64,000 nt of DNA from Psilocybe azurescens (Eukaryota; Basidiomycota; Agaricomycetes; Agaricales; Agrocybaceae), in NCBI GenBank assembly GCA_023853785.1, contig JAJIRX010000256.1, positions 1 to 64,000 of the forward strand, in the 5' to 3' direction. Shown in pieces: positions 1 through 11,727 of this stretch. The notes beneath the pieces were generated by a model that was not told the DNA's origin, did not search any database, and saw nothing but the letters and a program-made list of their open reading frames with translations. Position 1 is the first letter of the stretch. Every line of letters starts with the position of its first letter. The position numbers were made by a program, and so were the translations under genes.

Positions 1-65
1 ATATAAACCCTTCCTGTCACATGATGTTGTCCATCAGTCCATCATGTGACAGGAAGGTTTTATAT
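1..65. repeat. Hairpin-forming inverted repeat (MITE-like)
   Basis: Positions 1-26 are the reverse complement of 40-65 with one mismatch, separated by 13 bases. The arms contain TTCCTGTCACATGATG and its complement. This is the shape of a small foldback element or of the joined ends of a MITE. The window edge cuts the left side, so target duplications cannot be judged. Confidence 0.75.
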
Positions 66-227
66 ATGAAAAGGAAAAGAAAAAGGAAAAGCAAAAAGAA
101 AATAAAGTGTCCGTAACAGTTGCAGCCTATGTATACTCCTCAAATCTTATCCGTTTTTAATCATTATAGGTTTGTTTGAATCAGATTTCGTGCCTATTTT
201 TGTGCTATGCAGTAGCCTGCGTCCCCG

Positions 228-640
228 GTCCCGGGTTCCAGCTCCAGTTCTGGGTCCAAGGCTAAATACAGCAAAAATTGGAAATTTACAACCCACATAT
301 ATCACTCCATTTGGCTGTTTCTAGGCTCATTTTGGAATTTTTCCAGATTCTTTCATGTATTTTAAACCCGGGACCGGGACCGGGGCTGCACTCATTTCCG
401 CCCTGCCCTGGGGCCAAATACACAAAATTGGATCATTACAACCATTATATCTCCCTCAAATCCTGTCTGAGTTGGCTGTTTCTAGGCTCATTTTGATTGG
501 AATTTTTCCATATTTTTCATGCGTTTTACATCCGGAACCGGGACCAGGGTGGCACTCATTCCCGCCCTGCCCGGGGCCAAATACACAAAATTGGATCATT
601 ACAACTATTATATCTCCCTCAAATCCTGTCCGATTTGCAT
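228..640. repeat. Tandem repeat, about 161-163 bp period
   Basis: TTGGCTGTTTCTAGGCTCAT occurs at 311 and again at 472, and CAAATACACAAAATTGGATC at 415 and 578. A more diverged partial unit precedes them at about 228-310. Each unit carries a GC-rich stretch of CCGGGACCGGG type. The short open frames here only reflect the repeat, and no coding function is supported. Confidence 0.8.
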
Positions 641-840
641 GATTCTTGGCTTGTTTAAATCACATTTACAGTCCGGTTCTTTCCCGGTTGCTCACTCATA
701 ATTTATTATGGTGTGCACCAATGCTTGTCAATTCATTGCAAAATTAAGGCATTACCAGTTTCCTGTAGACACCCGGAGCCACAGAATGTATGCCAGGCAG
801 CCTGCAAAAATGCCTGGGTATGAGCCATTGAGCAGATTTA

Positions 841-979
841 CTGTACCATATCATATGGTACAGTGTAGGCTGCCCAAAATGGAAGGGAAACATTCACTGG
901 TTCAAGGGACCACTGAACCCATATGAAATGCTACACTGTAACTGTACTTTCTATCATATCATATGTTACAGTGTAACAT
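841..979. repeat. Pair of near-perfect palindromes, possible MITE relic
   Basis: Positions 841-863 form a palindrome with arms CTGTACCATAT and ATATGGTACAG. Positions 963-979 form a second (ATGTTACA-G-TGTAACAT). The two share the word TACAGTGTA and lie about 100 bp apart, as in degraded ends of a small foldback element. Apart from this and the tandem repeat, nothing is recognisable in 641-1,104. Confidence 0.45.
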
Positions 980-1104
980 CAGTATGTGGTGGCACTTGTA
1001 TGAACTTTGGACCATTTGTCGACATTGGCCGCAGGACATATCTTTGAGCTTTGGCCTTCGCAAAACATCATGAGGTCAATTGATAATAGCACTCTATTGA
1101 AGTT

Positions 1105-1512
1105 CTACATACAAGTGAAATGGCTCTTCATACAAGGTACCAAAATAGCAGGATTGTCCGTGTTAATAAGAAGACGGCAATAAACCTCTTTGCCTGGCCT
1201 GGTGCGACCTGATGGCCGACCTAATGAATAGGCACAGTCTTGCAGTGGATTCTTCCAGTAACTTGGATCACGTCGGAATAGGTGACCCACTGGCAAACCT
1301 GCATCCGTTTCTGGATATTCAAGATCTGTAGCAATATCATCATAGGTATTCAGCTTTGAGAGGGTTGCTTGATGGTTCAGGTAGACGTTACTCTCGGTGA
1401 CAGAGGGGAAAGCAGTGAAGACCCGCAGGCGAGTGGTCAGAATCGGGTTATCAGATGCACCAACTGGGTTCAATAGATTCGCCACCACTAGGCGTGGGTC
1501 GCGGTGAGCCAT
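1105..1512 (-). CDS. Hypothetical protein, unknown function
   Basis: This open frame of about 135 codons on the minus strand starts at an internal Met (MAHRDPRL) that seems a better start than the Met 16 codons upstream, because the preceding segment is low-information sequence. The protein is rich in ordered motifs (NLLNPVGASDNP, YDDIATDLEYP, RRDPSYWK, SLGRPSG) and ends in a Cys/His segment (VPCMKSHFTC), possibly a truncated zinc-binding region. I do not recognise a named domain. The stop soon after the last Cys may mark a truncation. Nearby genes give no context. Confidence 0.4.
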   Translation of the reverse strand: MAHRDPRLVVANLLNPVGASDNPILTTRLRVFTAFPSVTESNVYLNHQATLSKLNTYDDIATDLEYPETDAGLPVGHLFRRDPSYWKNPLQDCAYSLGRPSGRTRPGKEVYCRLLINTDNPAILVPCMKSHFTCM

Positions 1513-1560
1513 TGACAAGACGGAGAGACAAATAAACGAGGTGGGTGGTGAATTCAACAA

Positions 1561-2480
1561 ACTCTTGACCCCCTACGTTGAACTATCCTAGCCCTACAAG
1601 TCCATTCCCTGCAGCCAAAAAAACAACCCCTTCTTGCTGGAATCCGTGGGCGTTTGCGCCAATGCCAATGCCTGCCAGTGCCGTAGTTGCTAGTCGGTGC
1701 ATGTTGCCGTTCCTTGTAAAAATTGCTCAGGAACTTGCCTGAAGGCAGATAAAACTAGTAAGTGCATGCGTTGAAACAAACCATCCCCTCAGATAACGAT
1801 CCTGAAATGAAACCCGGTGTTGGTTACACGAGTGCGCAATCTACTTCTTCGTGCGTTGTATTTGCCATTGAAGCACAGGCTTGACGACGAGCTCAGAAAG
1901 AGGTTCGAGCAGTGAGACCTAAGAGACGTAAATGACATTGAACAACTTCTCGAGAATGGGATTAGCAGGGAATGAGCTAGAACAGAAACGAACATAAATT
2001 TCCTCGGATTAAAGATGGATTCAAAGGGACCAAGGCCCGAAATTTGAAGGTAGACAATATGGAGAGCCGCGGGCTTCATAGTGCGGGATGGATTGGTGGG
2101 GAACGGCCTTTGCTCAGCGATATTCGAACCACTTAGCGCATTGCAACGTGTTAACATACGCACCGACCGCTCCCGAGTCCCGAGGTTTAGTAACTGGACG
2201 GCCGAAATGGATATCTGGCTTAAATATTATATAATGTGGCTGCCTAAGTTGCCTTTGCTGCTGTTTGCCAAAGGCGCCAGCTTCTTTAATACTTCTAAGT
2301 TCTTTTGATGGGATCGAGTAAGACTGATCGTCTCTCCCCTCCTTTTTGGTCTTCGATCTCATATATATCCTGGTTCTCTCCGCATTGATTGCCACCCAGT
2401 GGCTTATCGTACGTGTACGTGTACGAGACTCTCTCTTTCTCACTGCCATCACCACCTGTCTCTGTCAATACTCGGTACTC
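1561..2480. other. Intergenic, no gene seen
   Basis: Several short frames overlap on both strands, but none shows domain signatures or a credible exon structure. A C/T-rich stretch near 2,300-2,480 precedes the duplicated module that starts at about 2,481. Confidence 0.5.
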
Positions 2481-3029
2481 TCCAACAATCTTAGCGCCCG
2501 AGGGCACTCAGTGATCACCTGAGCTCTTCTTGGTCTGTCATGTCATGTGTATTGATATCGATTGCCCATAGTTCCCACTTAACTCAAATCATCATTCGCT
2601 GTGCGCGGCGTAGGTTATCGTATTCTTCTTCTTCGTTCATATCTGCTCGCTGCCCATCCTGAATATGCATAGCTTAATGGCGGTGCATCCTTGAATAGGT
2701 CACAGTTGACACTGTCCACGCCGATATCTGGCATATGTGTTACCAATTGCTTGCGTTCATCTATTCGAAGCCGATCTGTACAAGGAAGCCTCGTTTTATG
2801 AACGTGCTAGTGGCTGGGTATTTGGTTCTATTCTAGAAGAGACATTTGTACCGCCACCAAGCTATGTGAGCGGGAACTTGCAGTCCACTATAATACCCAC
2901 CAGTCTCTCTGCTCGCTTCGCCGTTCTGAATCTTGTCTTGTTCGTTTCTTCTCACTCGACGCACTCGATAAGAAAGTTATACTGATTGAAAGGATTTAAC
3001 TACTCCTCTTACCTTACACTCAACTTCCC
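2481..3029 (+). promoter_or_regulatory. 5' flank of NACHT copy 1, conserved in copy 2
   Basis: This sequence aligns with 11,157-11,727 upstream of the second NACHT copy, starting at the shared word CAACAATCTTAG. Shared landmarks include TCTGTCATGTCAT, TGTTACCAATTGCTTGCG and an AT-rich CACTATAATACCCA (about 2,887 and 11,560) that could act as a TATA-like element. The promoter role is inferred from position and co-duplication with the gene; no transcription start is visible. Confidence 0.45.
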
Positions 3030-6000
3030 ATGTCTCATCCACCTGGAAATCAAATGTTCCCACAGAGCAGTAACTTCATGATCAACGGTGGTCATTTAGT
3101 AAACGTTCAAGGCGATTATCACCACAATGTACACCGGGATAATGGTAAGAGCTCTCTTCTGTCAAACTCACGCCGGTAGAGAATTTACTTACGTGTTCAT
3201 GAAAGGATTACACGTTCTTACCCAGCATGTCGCATCTGGAGCAATGTTCGATTCCTCTGCACGATACCCGCCCGGAAAGTGTCATCCTGGGACACGAGAA
3301 AAAGCACTCAAGATCATAACAAACTGGATTATCGACCCTGCTCCCGACCACAGTGTCATATGGCTGTACGGCCCAGCAGGATCTGGAAAATCAGCGATCG
3401 CACAGTCAATCGCAGAGCTTCTCTGGCGGTTATATCGACGTCACTATGGAGGAAGCTTTTCTTCGCCGCCGGAGACAAAGACGGTAGGGGAGATGGCGAC
3501 AAGCTCTTCTCGACGCTTGCATATCAGCTTGCAGTTCAACTCCCGGCCCTACAGCCCTTCATAAGCGACACATTGTCCAACGATCCATTGCTTCCTACAA
3601 GGTCCATAGACATTCAAATCAAGGATCTTATCGTTGATCCTCTTTCAAAAGTATCAAACTGGTCGGCCCACTCGCCGACTATTATCATAGACGGTCTCGA
3701 TGAATGTGCAAATTCCACCACTCAGAAGGGCATCCTTTCTCTCATATCCGATTATATCCGCCATCACAGCTTACCCCTTCGATTCCTTATTGCCAGCCGT
3801 CCCGAATATTGGATCCGGGATGCATTTGAAGTAGAGGCTATGCACAATCTTACACTGCCCATATCACTCAATGAGGTCGGAGATGCGGACGGCGATATCG
3901 AGAGATATCTGGTCGCTGAATTCGCCAAGATTTGTCATGAACGCAGTCGCATCATGTCGTCTGTGATGCAACCTTGGCCACCCACACGCATTGTCAAACG
4001 CTTCGTCGAAGAATCTTCGGGCCAGTTTATCTATGCATCCACCATCGTCAAATTTGTTGGCTACTCGTCTGACTTCTGTGACCCTCTAGAACAGCTCCGG
4101 ATATTGACGACAGCTGACCCACATCGCGCCACTGCGTTCTCAACCCTCGACGCTCTCTATGCTGCAATTCTATCGCGTATCACTGATACTCATCGAGCAG
4201 CACTGAATTTAGTCCTTGGCGGCATTATTCTCGACTTGACTGTTCAAGAAATAGAGATATTTCTCGGAGTCGATGCTAGAATGATATCTATCATTTTAGA
4301 CACTCTCAACTCCCTTATTGAGGTACACCGCGTGAAATTTGAAGCCCAAAAAGCATTGGAAGTATTTTATGGCCCGCGTGGCTGTCCAGAAGAAACAAGA
4401 ATAAGGTTCTGCCATTTATCATTTCGGGAATTTCTCGAGAATCAACCTCGATCGGGCCAATATTTTGTGGACGTGGTCGGAATTTCTCATCTGCTCTGGT
4501 TTACTATTTTCAATTTGGTCGGAGATGCCTTAGCGCAGAAGCCCGAAGTTGAGCAACACACGACTTAGTAAGCCTACTCGCATTGTCTGGAATTCATGCT
4601 AACTGATTTTATTGAACATACCCACAGCACCATAAGCATAATATCTTTGGAACACTTGTTGGACCGCATACATTGGCTACCTGGCATTCACTCGGGTATT
4701 TACACTTTACAAGATCTTTGCAAGGACCTCAAGTTGAAGTTGAAAGCCTTCATTTCGTCCAATTCGGCACATATTTTATACGGTCCATATGTATTGCGAT
4801 TTCTGGCAGTATTTCATCCCCGGCAGTACACACTCCATCCAGAGCTTTCCCTTGATAAGGAGGCTTTGGACATCGCTGAGTCTAAAATCATACGTTATCT
4901 CGCAGAAAACGATATGTTCATTAATACCGCACTAGTATTCTACCCGTGGTATTTGGATGAAATGGTATTCAGCGTTGATGAACTCGATCACCTTCCCGAA
5001 GTGAACCTATCGAGCGAGATACACCATTTGTTCTTGTCTGTTCAGTGGGAGAACGAGGTGTCGTCGGTTAGGCATGCAGAAATTCACATTCAATCCCCGT
5101 TCTATACATACCTGGATGAATGCGAGGACGAAGAATGGCGCTCTCGATGGACCAGCCATTTTAGACGATTCATGTATCTTGGTTTGTCTGTATTGGGTAA
5201 TGATAGCATGAAGCGTGCCAGAGACCCAAATGCGTAAGTTTCATACTGCTTTGATGGATATGTTATTGACCAATGTTTCTTCTAAATCAAGCTCAAACTT
5301 GCTATCCCATGTTGAGGTTGACTTCAGAATATTCATTCTGCACGCGTTCTTAGTTCGCAATGAAATTTGGCGATCAAGGACAGAGAACATTCTCTCCGAT
5401 GTATGGGGAAAACTGTTTTTGGAACTTTTACTCGATCCCAGGCTGTTGAACATATTTCGTATACGTGAATCGGACAAGAGATTGGGGCCGATTGGGTTTA
5501 CATTATATACAATGTGCTGGATACACAAGACGCTGGTACGCATATATTTGTGTATTTTTACAATCATATGGCACTAACTATCATGTATCATTATCAATCA
5601 TATAGTGTTATCTTGAGTCGAGATCGCTGATTGTAGAGCACAACACAAGTCTCGTGGACAGAATGTCGCAAGCAATTACTGGGATCTACTATCGGTTCTT
5701 TTTACCTTCTTTCCAGAGCTGTCGGTATATCACACAATTCATTCTCATTCAACATCAAGACCGCAACCTGGGCACTATCCTGCATTTGAAACAACCGTCC
5801 GACGATAGCAATGTATACGCCATCATAGAGGAAGCGATTACTGATCTGGATGGATATGTTCCTGATGATCTGAATGGATTTCTTCATAATTCATGGATTT
5901 CGTCTTTCACAGAATTTCACAATCAGTTCTTCGGTTACGAATCAGACAGACACTATCCAGGAATCGACTTTGTTATTGAGCGCTCAAGCTGGTATCCCCA

Positions 6001-6459
6001 CCTGGCTGCATATATTCTCAATTCGGTCGTCAGGCATGAATATCAAATTCAACATCCACAATTCGAGTACCCATACAGCGAGAAGCTATTTCTAATTTCC
6101 CATCTTGGCGACTGTTTACCCTACGCATACCCAACGGAACAAAATCTGGCTGCACTCCGTGCATTACGCTTTGACCTCAAAGTATACCTTGTGGCTATTC
6201 CATCCACTTATAGGAACCGGCTCTAAAATCAATATATTGTTATTGGTATGCCCTTATGATACGCCTTGTATCTCGGTACTTGCACTGACGCGTGTTGATA
6301 ATACAGAAATACGATCGCTCATCTCTATCGCTTGCAGAGCTGGCTGGGTTCACACGGTGGCTCGCCTGGCTAGATGAAAAGGATGTTAGTGATTACGAAG
6401 AAGATCATAATAATGGGACTGATGATCAGGAAGAAATGGATGATGGGGACTCTGACTAG
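3030..6459 (+). pseudogene. NACHT-domain NTPase (NLR-like), copy 1, frameshifted
   Basis: NACHT P-loop NTPases of this kind are thought to act in fungal non-self recognition; that role is family knowledge, not shown here. The start is ATG 3030, giving MSHPPGNQMFPQ and then the GG...NVQGDYHHNVH signature. GT-AG introns fit at 3145-3205, 4568-4627, 5233-5291, 5536-5605 and 6247-6306. Walker A GPAGSGKS is at 3370-3393 and Walker B IIIDGLDE near 3,680-3,706. The C-terminus matches the usual LSLAELAGFTRWLAWL ending plus an acidic tail, with stop TAG at 6457. Breaks: one T is missing near 3,460 (four T where copy 2 has five), a frame slip lies near 6,190-6,205, and an extra T near 5,700 offsets a deletion near 5,790. 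Copy 2 at 11,728 is collinear at a constant offset of 8,698 bp until indels accumulate. Confidence 0.85.
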
Positions 6460-7950
6460 GATTCTGGCCAGGACTTTAAAGAGGACTCTGATGAGGACAT
6501 GGATAAGTAGTGTCAATGGCAGTCAGTGAATCTGATGTTTTTTTATACAAACTCTATCATAACAAAGTAGAAAGAAAAGAAAGTGTGGGCAGCGAGACCA
6601 GTTTAGCCCTCGAATACGCTCAATTCCAGCTACATGTGTTGATGCGCGTTTGCAACACAGACATAAGATCATTGATCCGTAAAGCTTGTAATATTCCGAC
6701 AAGTTGAAAATAGTAATACGTGGTCTTTCATTCCGTAGGCCTGACATCAGTGCAACCGATAATCGACTCGCTCTAGCGCAGGCGAATGCAGTTTTAGTAA
6801 CGAAAAACTGTCAGGGTAATTGATAGTGATACTACATATAAATTGAAAATTACGAGAGGACGTACAGGAAGCAAGAATACCCTGGCCATGGGCCTGACGA
6901 GTCACCGAACTAGTCAATCGGTCGGGAGAAGTTGCCTTTCAATGAGAAGATATGCAGTGTGAAACTTGGGTATATTCGGATGGTCTGGTAGCGAGGCTAT
7001 AATATCATCGTGAACGGACGAGGCAAGCCAAGCCGTGAGCCGAGCCAGTTTTACAATTCTGCGGAGAACAAAATTTTAATTGTCTGGAAAATGGTAACAT
7101 ACAAGACCGACTCCCTTTCATGACTGACATGCACTCGACAATGGAATGCAGCAAGTTGAGCAACGATGCCGGCCTGAACTTGAGTATTTAGATTCCGGAG
7201 AACGTTTCCATATTATTAATTCTTTAGGAGATCTGCCACCTCCATGGATCAAGGGCTACCCGGAAGCGACTCGACACAGCACGAAAACCGAATGGCTCGA
7301 TAACGCCGATCCTGTACAAGGCCATCCACCGAATGACGCAGCCCACCTTCCAGGAGACACAAAAATGACAAGTTTTACAATTCGGACAGACAGAATTCGA
7401 CGCATTTCTTGCCCCCAGTATAATGTCGTCTTTTCTTCCGTCATGAAGCTCAATTGGTACAGACTACTGATGTACAACTCCTTCTGGGGCATCATCAGTG
7501 GTACGGGATTGCTTGAATAAGGCCACATGCTGGAATGGTGGCTGCATGGGGCTCTCTACGCGTCAGAAGACATCTCTATGAGTCTAGAGTTACCAGCTGT
7601 CCTGTGATATTAAGTTATCAAAGTTCAGGCGTTAATTCTCTCGCAGTGAAAGGGATTCTGCGGTCATGCGCATTTCGTGAGATTAGATTAGATCAAGATC
7701 ACCTACAATACCGCCAAACAACCCCTTTCCTTCGCTAACTTGTTGAATTCTTTCTGTTCTTAGTGGCCCCATTCTTGTTCCTGTCCTTATAACGGTTCCT
7801 CTACATTGACTGCCGCCACCACCTAGCTGCTTGTTGTACGTACGCTCCTTGTTCAATCTCTTACAGCCACCCCACCACCATGACATACTGATTATTATAT
7901 TGTTTATATCACTCGACGTTCAAGTATTCAATCCTACGATATTACAATCC
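6460..7950. other. Spacer between NACHT copy 1 and F-box relic 1
   Basis: About 7,100-7,950 aligns with 15,090-15,870 of the second module (shared words such as GACAATACCGCCAAACA and CTACGACACTACAAT-like ends), so it belongs to the duplicated unit. The stretch 6,500-7,090 has no counterpart there and is either an insertion in copy 1 or a deletion in copy 2. No supported gene lies in either part. Confidence 0.5.
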
Positions 7951-8990
7951 ATGCCGTCGCCGGACGCGTGCGTGTTGAGCCGTGATACCCAGACGCAGTT
8001 GCAGACTACAGGCAAAAGCGACAAGAAGAGCACGAGTAAGAAACGTAAACGCCCCTCGTCCGTATAAATCCAAGACCAAGGGGTGACGATGACAGCCTCG
8101 AACACAACAACAGCCACGACGGAGGAGAAAGTCGGCCTGCTACCACAGTACAATCCGAGAGATGATCGAACGGACAGGACCCTGCCAAGGGCAGGAAGAC
8201 GTGTCCTGGTATTTGTTGAACGAAGCCCGCATCCATCTTCATCCCTATCCCCACCATCCTGGACGAAAATAACACTCAAAACCACTGTCAAAGCTCCAAC
8301 TCCAACTCCAACTCAAATTCACGCACAAACTCAAAACCATGTACCAATGCGCGAGCTGAGGTGGGTGCGGCCGGAGGCGACGTCAAAGAATCAGGAAGCA
8401 TAGGAGCGCTGTGGGTGGGAGGCGAACGCGCTGATGTTGCCGAGGAAGGTGTCGGTTGGGGTGAGCTTATGATTTCGATATATGTTGCATCTCTCTCATC
8501 TACATCTTTACCGGACCACATACGACGATGCCAACCCACATGTGACCCCCGAGAGGTGGCTCTACGATCCAATATATGCGCAGCTCCCGCTATTCACCCA
8601 GCTGCACACGCTTGCACTTGAGGACACGGTCGTTTCGCTTGCTACACACATATGATATGCCGTGCAGGATACCCGCGGTCCGCACACTCAGCTTTGTGAA
8701 CTGCACGTACATCTGCTTGGCTGCGGGATTTTGAGCGCAGAGCGCGGCGGTGACTGAGGTGGCGGTGGCTAAAGCGGGAGTCGGGACAGGATCGGGGTCG
8801 GAGTGCGGAGCGTTGCGATCCGGGTCTTCTTTTTTGACGAAAATAACGCCATGGTGGCTTCACTGGCGGGTCTCTCATGGAGCGACTCCGGCGGAGAGTG
8901 GGCAGCAAACTTGCACGTTCCGGCCGCCTACGCGTTGAGACTAATACAGGATGCTGTATCGGGGTTTTAATTCTCGATACGTGCGGCTCC
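7951..8990 (+). pseudogene. F-box/LRR-like protein relic 1
   Basis: This is a decayed copy of the F-box gene at 15,871-18,145. The N-terminal part starts at ATG 7951 and matches the later copy (QAQLQTTGKS-like, then KKRKRPSS) but hits TAA where the other copy has CAA. The F-box core itself is missing: sequence jumps from the Gln/Pro-rich tract near 8,330 straight into RELRWVRPEAT-like sequence. An intron with a degenerate acceptor and part of the LRR-like region follow to about 8,990. Substrate-receptor function in an SCF ubiquitin ligase, the family role, is not possible without the F-box. Confidence 0.7.
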
Positions 8991-9370
8991 CGCGGTCGAG
9001 TTCCTTTATTCAATATTAGGTACATAGCTAATCCCTCAGCGAAATTTTTAATGTGCCGTTGGTAAATTAATCAGATTTCTTATATCCAATTTTAGTAAAT
9101 TCCCAAGCAAATTATTTTGTCCATATATTTCATATTCGCACCACTGGTTCGTTCCCGTTTCGTCTCGAACGCGTTCACATCTGCTGACCCCGCTCTTTTT
9201 CGTGTTCGATCTCATGCATATATCTAGGCTCTTTCTACATTGACCACCAAACAGTCGCTTATTGTACACGAGTCTCTCTCTTTCTCACTGTCATTACCAT
9301 CTCGCACCATGATGACGTATTATCGCTCGACGTTCCGTAGCGCTCGTTCAATTCTACTATTCTGTAATAT

Positions 9371-10112
9371 ATGCGGCCAACGAGCAAAAACGTGTGTATT
9401 CCTGATACCCAGGCCCAGCTAAAGACGAAGAGGAAAACAACGGGGAAGAGTGGCAAGAAAAACACGGGTGGACGCACCCGTCTGAACAGATTCAAAACCA
9501 GGTCAAAGGCGACGACAGTCAGAACGACAACTAAATACAATCACAATCACCTTCATATTTCTCAATCACTGACGAGGAGGAGAACAAACTGCTGTCAGTG
9601 AACCTACCACACAAACATCGGACTGACAGAACCCTGCTATGCGTAGGAAGACGCGCGTTGATTCGTGGAGCCAATCCCACATTCACCACCATCCTCATTA
9701 CCATCATCCTCAACGACATTGACCCTCGAAACTTCCCTTAGGTCTCTAGCCCAAACTAAATCCTAATCGAAACACCCAACCCTGAAGTAGCATCGAAGTC
9801 AAATACCATGGATCCCCTCTCAATCCCTGACGCGATGTCTTCATCGAGATCATCACGCACGTCTCCTCGCCTGCGGACCTCTCGCGGTGGTGCGCGTGCC
9901 TGGGGTCGCAAAGTCTGCGATGGAGGTAGTTAATGCGGAAGCTGCGGTGGATGAGATACGAGGCAATCTGGAAGCGTCGGAGCGTTGTTGGAGGGGTGGA
10001 AATGGAGGAGTGTCTTGGGAGATCGGGAAGACAAAGAGGGAACGCATTGAAGTTCCCGGCTAAGGTTTTGATCGGGTCGAGCTTTAAGTTTGGTCATATG
10101 TATTATGAACTC
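9371..10112 (+). pseudogene. F-box protein relic 2
   Basis: This third copy of the same family is more degraded. It opens with the same Thr/Lys-rich N-terminus (ATG 9371) and keeps a recognisable F-box stretch at about 9,820-9,910 (Pro-Asp-..-Val-Phe-Ile-Glu-Ile-Ile-Thr-His pattern) interrupted by frameshifts. It then aligns with the post-F-box segment (ELRW-like) and stops near the first intron of the family. It lies between the two NACHT/F-box modules and has no NACHT partner of its own. Confidence 0.65.
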
Positions 10113-11156
10113 TACGTGCGTTTCTTTCTTTCTTTCTTTTAGTTGATTCTCCTTGATCCACGTCTCATTATTTTCATTCTCTTCTTCCACTCCCGAGGGT
10201 TGCATACAATGCTAAATCATATAATATCACAGACTATGCTGTAAAATTTAAACTGCACGATGCGATGCACACTCAACTGCTCCTCTGTCTTGCTCCTTTC
10301 CTTTATGAGCTTTTAATTGTTCTTGAGGCACCGTCATCTCACTGTACGTGTACTCTGTTCTTGTACAAATCCCCGCTCTACGTCGACTGGGCACTGTCAG
10401 CCGCAAATACATCCGCCCCTCGGCGTCGTTCGTGGACTAGATCACGTAGTCAATGCCCAACAGCAGCAACACCAGGTGCCGGGCCAGGCGCAGGCGCAGC
10501 TTCTTTGAAGACATAACTGGCCAAGTTGTGCGCTTGGATTCAGTTTACCTGCTTGACCGCATGCATCTTGCCACACAACGCATATTGTATATGACACATT
10601 CGATATACGCTGGGGACATATGAGGGCTTTACGTGAGTGGGTATAGCAGGAGGGACTCGGTTGCCCTCCAATTATCACCATGAGCTTATTATGTTAGATT
10701 GTTTAGCCGATCACAGGATGAAGTTTAAGGCTATAGGAGACAACTAGAGGGCGGATCGGAGCGTTTGAAGGGATTGGTTATGAGAGACCAGCGAAATTTT
10801 ACCAGATGTGCAGAATGTTGAAGATTCAGGTAGGGAGGTGCTATTGGCGATCAAGCAGCTGTTCGAGTTGGCAGTTATGTACAAACTAGGTATATATTCT
10901 CCGTGGAAGCATTCATTTCGTCACCTTGAGAGCCATTCTGGGGGCTGCCTGGCCTCTTCTCCAGCATGGACCTATAAACTTAGAATGCAACATGGCCGAA
11001 GCTACCGATGGGTGCGAATCCAGTACGATATCTGTCATCTAACTTCATTAGGAATGGTCGGTTCGGGTTTAAAGCTGAGTTTGAAGCAATAAAAGGATTC
11101 CGAAGCAATGCAAAGAGTCCAAAGTCGGTGGCAGTTTCTCTGTCTATATTTCCTTG
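10113..11156. other. Intergenic, no gene seen
   Basis: Only short overlapping frames are present, without domain signatures. A CTTTCTTTCTTT tract at about 10,125 is the only simple repeat noted. Confidence 0.5.
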
Positions 11157-11727
11157 CCAACAATCTTAGGAGAACTCACCCTCAGGGGGCACTTAGTGAT
11201 CGCCTCAGCTTCTCGGTCTGTCATGTCATTGCTATTGATCGCTCATAGTGCTCACTTGACTAAAATCCTCGTCCGGTGCTCGCTCAGTAGGTCATCGTAT
11301 TCTTCTTTGTTCATACCTGCTCGCTGCGCATTCGGAATATGCATAGCTTAATGGCAGTGCATACTTGTATAAGACACTGTTGACACTGTCCCGGCCTAGG
11401 TATGGCATAAGTGTTACCAATTGCTTGCGATCAGCTACTTGAAGCCGATCTATACAAGGAAGGCTCCTTTGATGAACGCGCTGGTAGCTGTAGTATTTGG
11501 TTCTATTCTTGAAGAGACATTTGTACCGCCACTAGGCTATGTGAGCGGGAACGCTGAGTTCACTATAATACCCATAAGTTTCCAATGATTTGCCCCCTTT
11601 GCTGTTTCGCCCCCTTTGCCGTTCTGAATCTTGTCTTGTTCGTTTCTTCTCACTCGACGCACTCGATTCGAAAGTGATAGTGATTGAAAAGATTTAACTA
11701 CTCCTGTTACCTTACACTCAACTCCCC
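11157..11727 (+). promoter_or_regulatory. 5' flank of NACHT copy 2
   Basis: This sequence aligns with 2,481-3,029 and keeps the TATA-like CACTATAATACCCA near 11,560. Insertions near 11,570-11,630 are specific to this copy. The promoter role is inferred from position. Confidence 0.45.

Noticed and set aside
3440..3480. Programmed frameshift in NACHT copy 1
   Set aside because: Copy 2 keeps the frame at the same point with one more T, so a simple deletion explains it.
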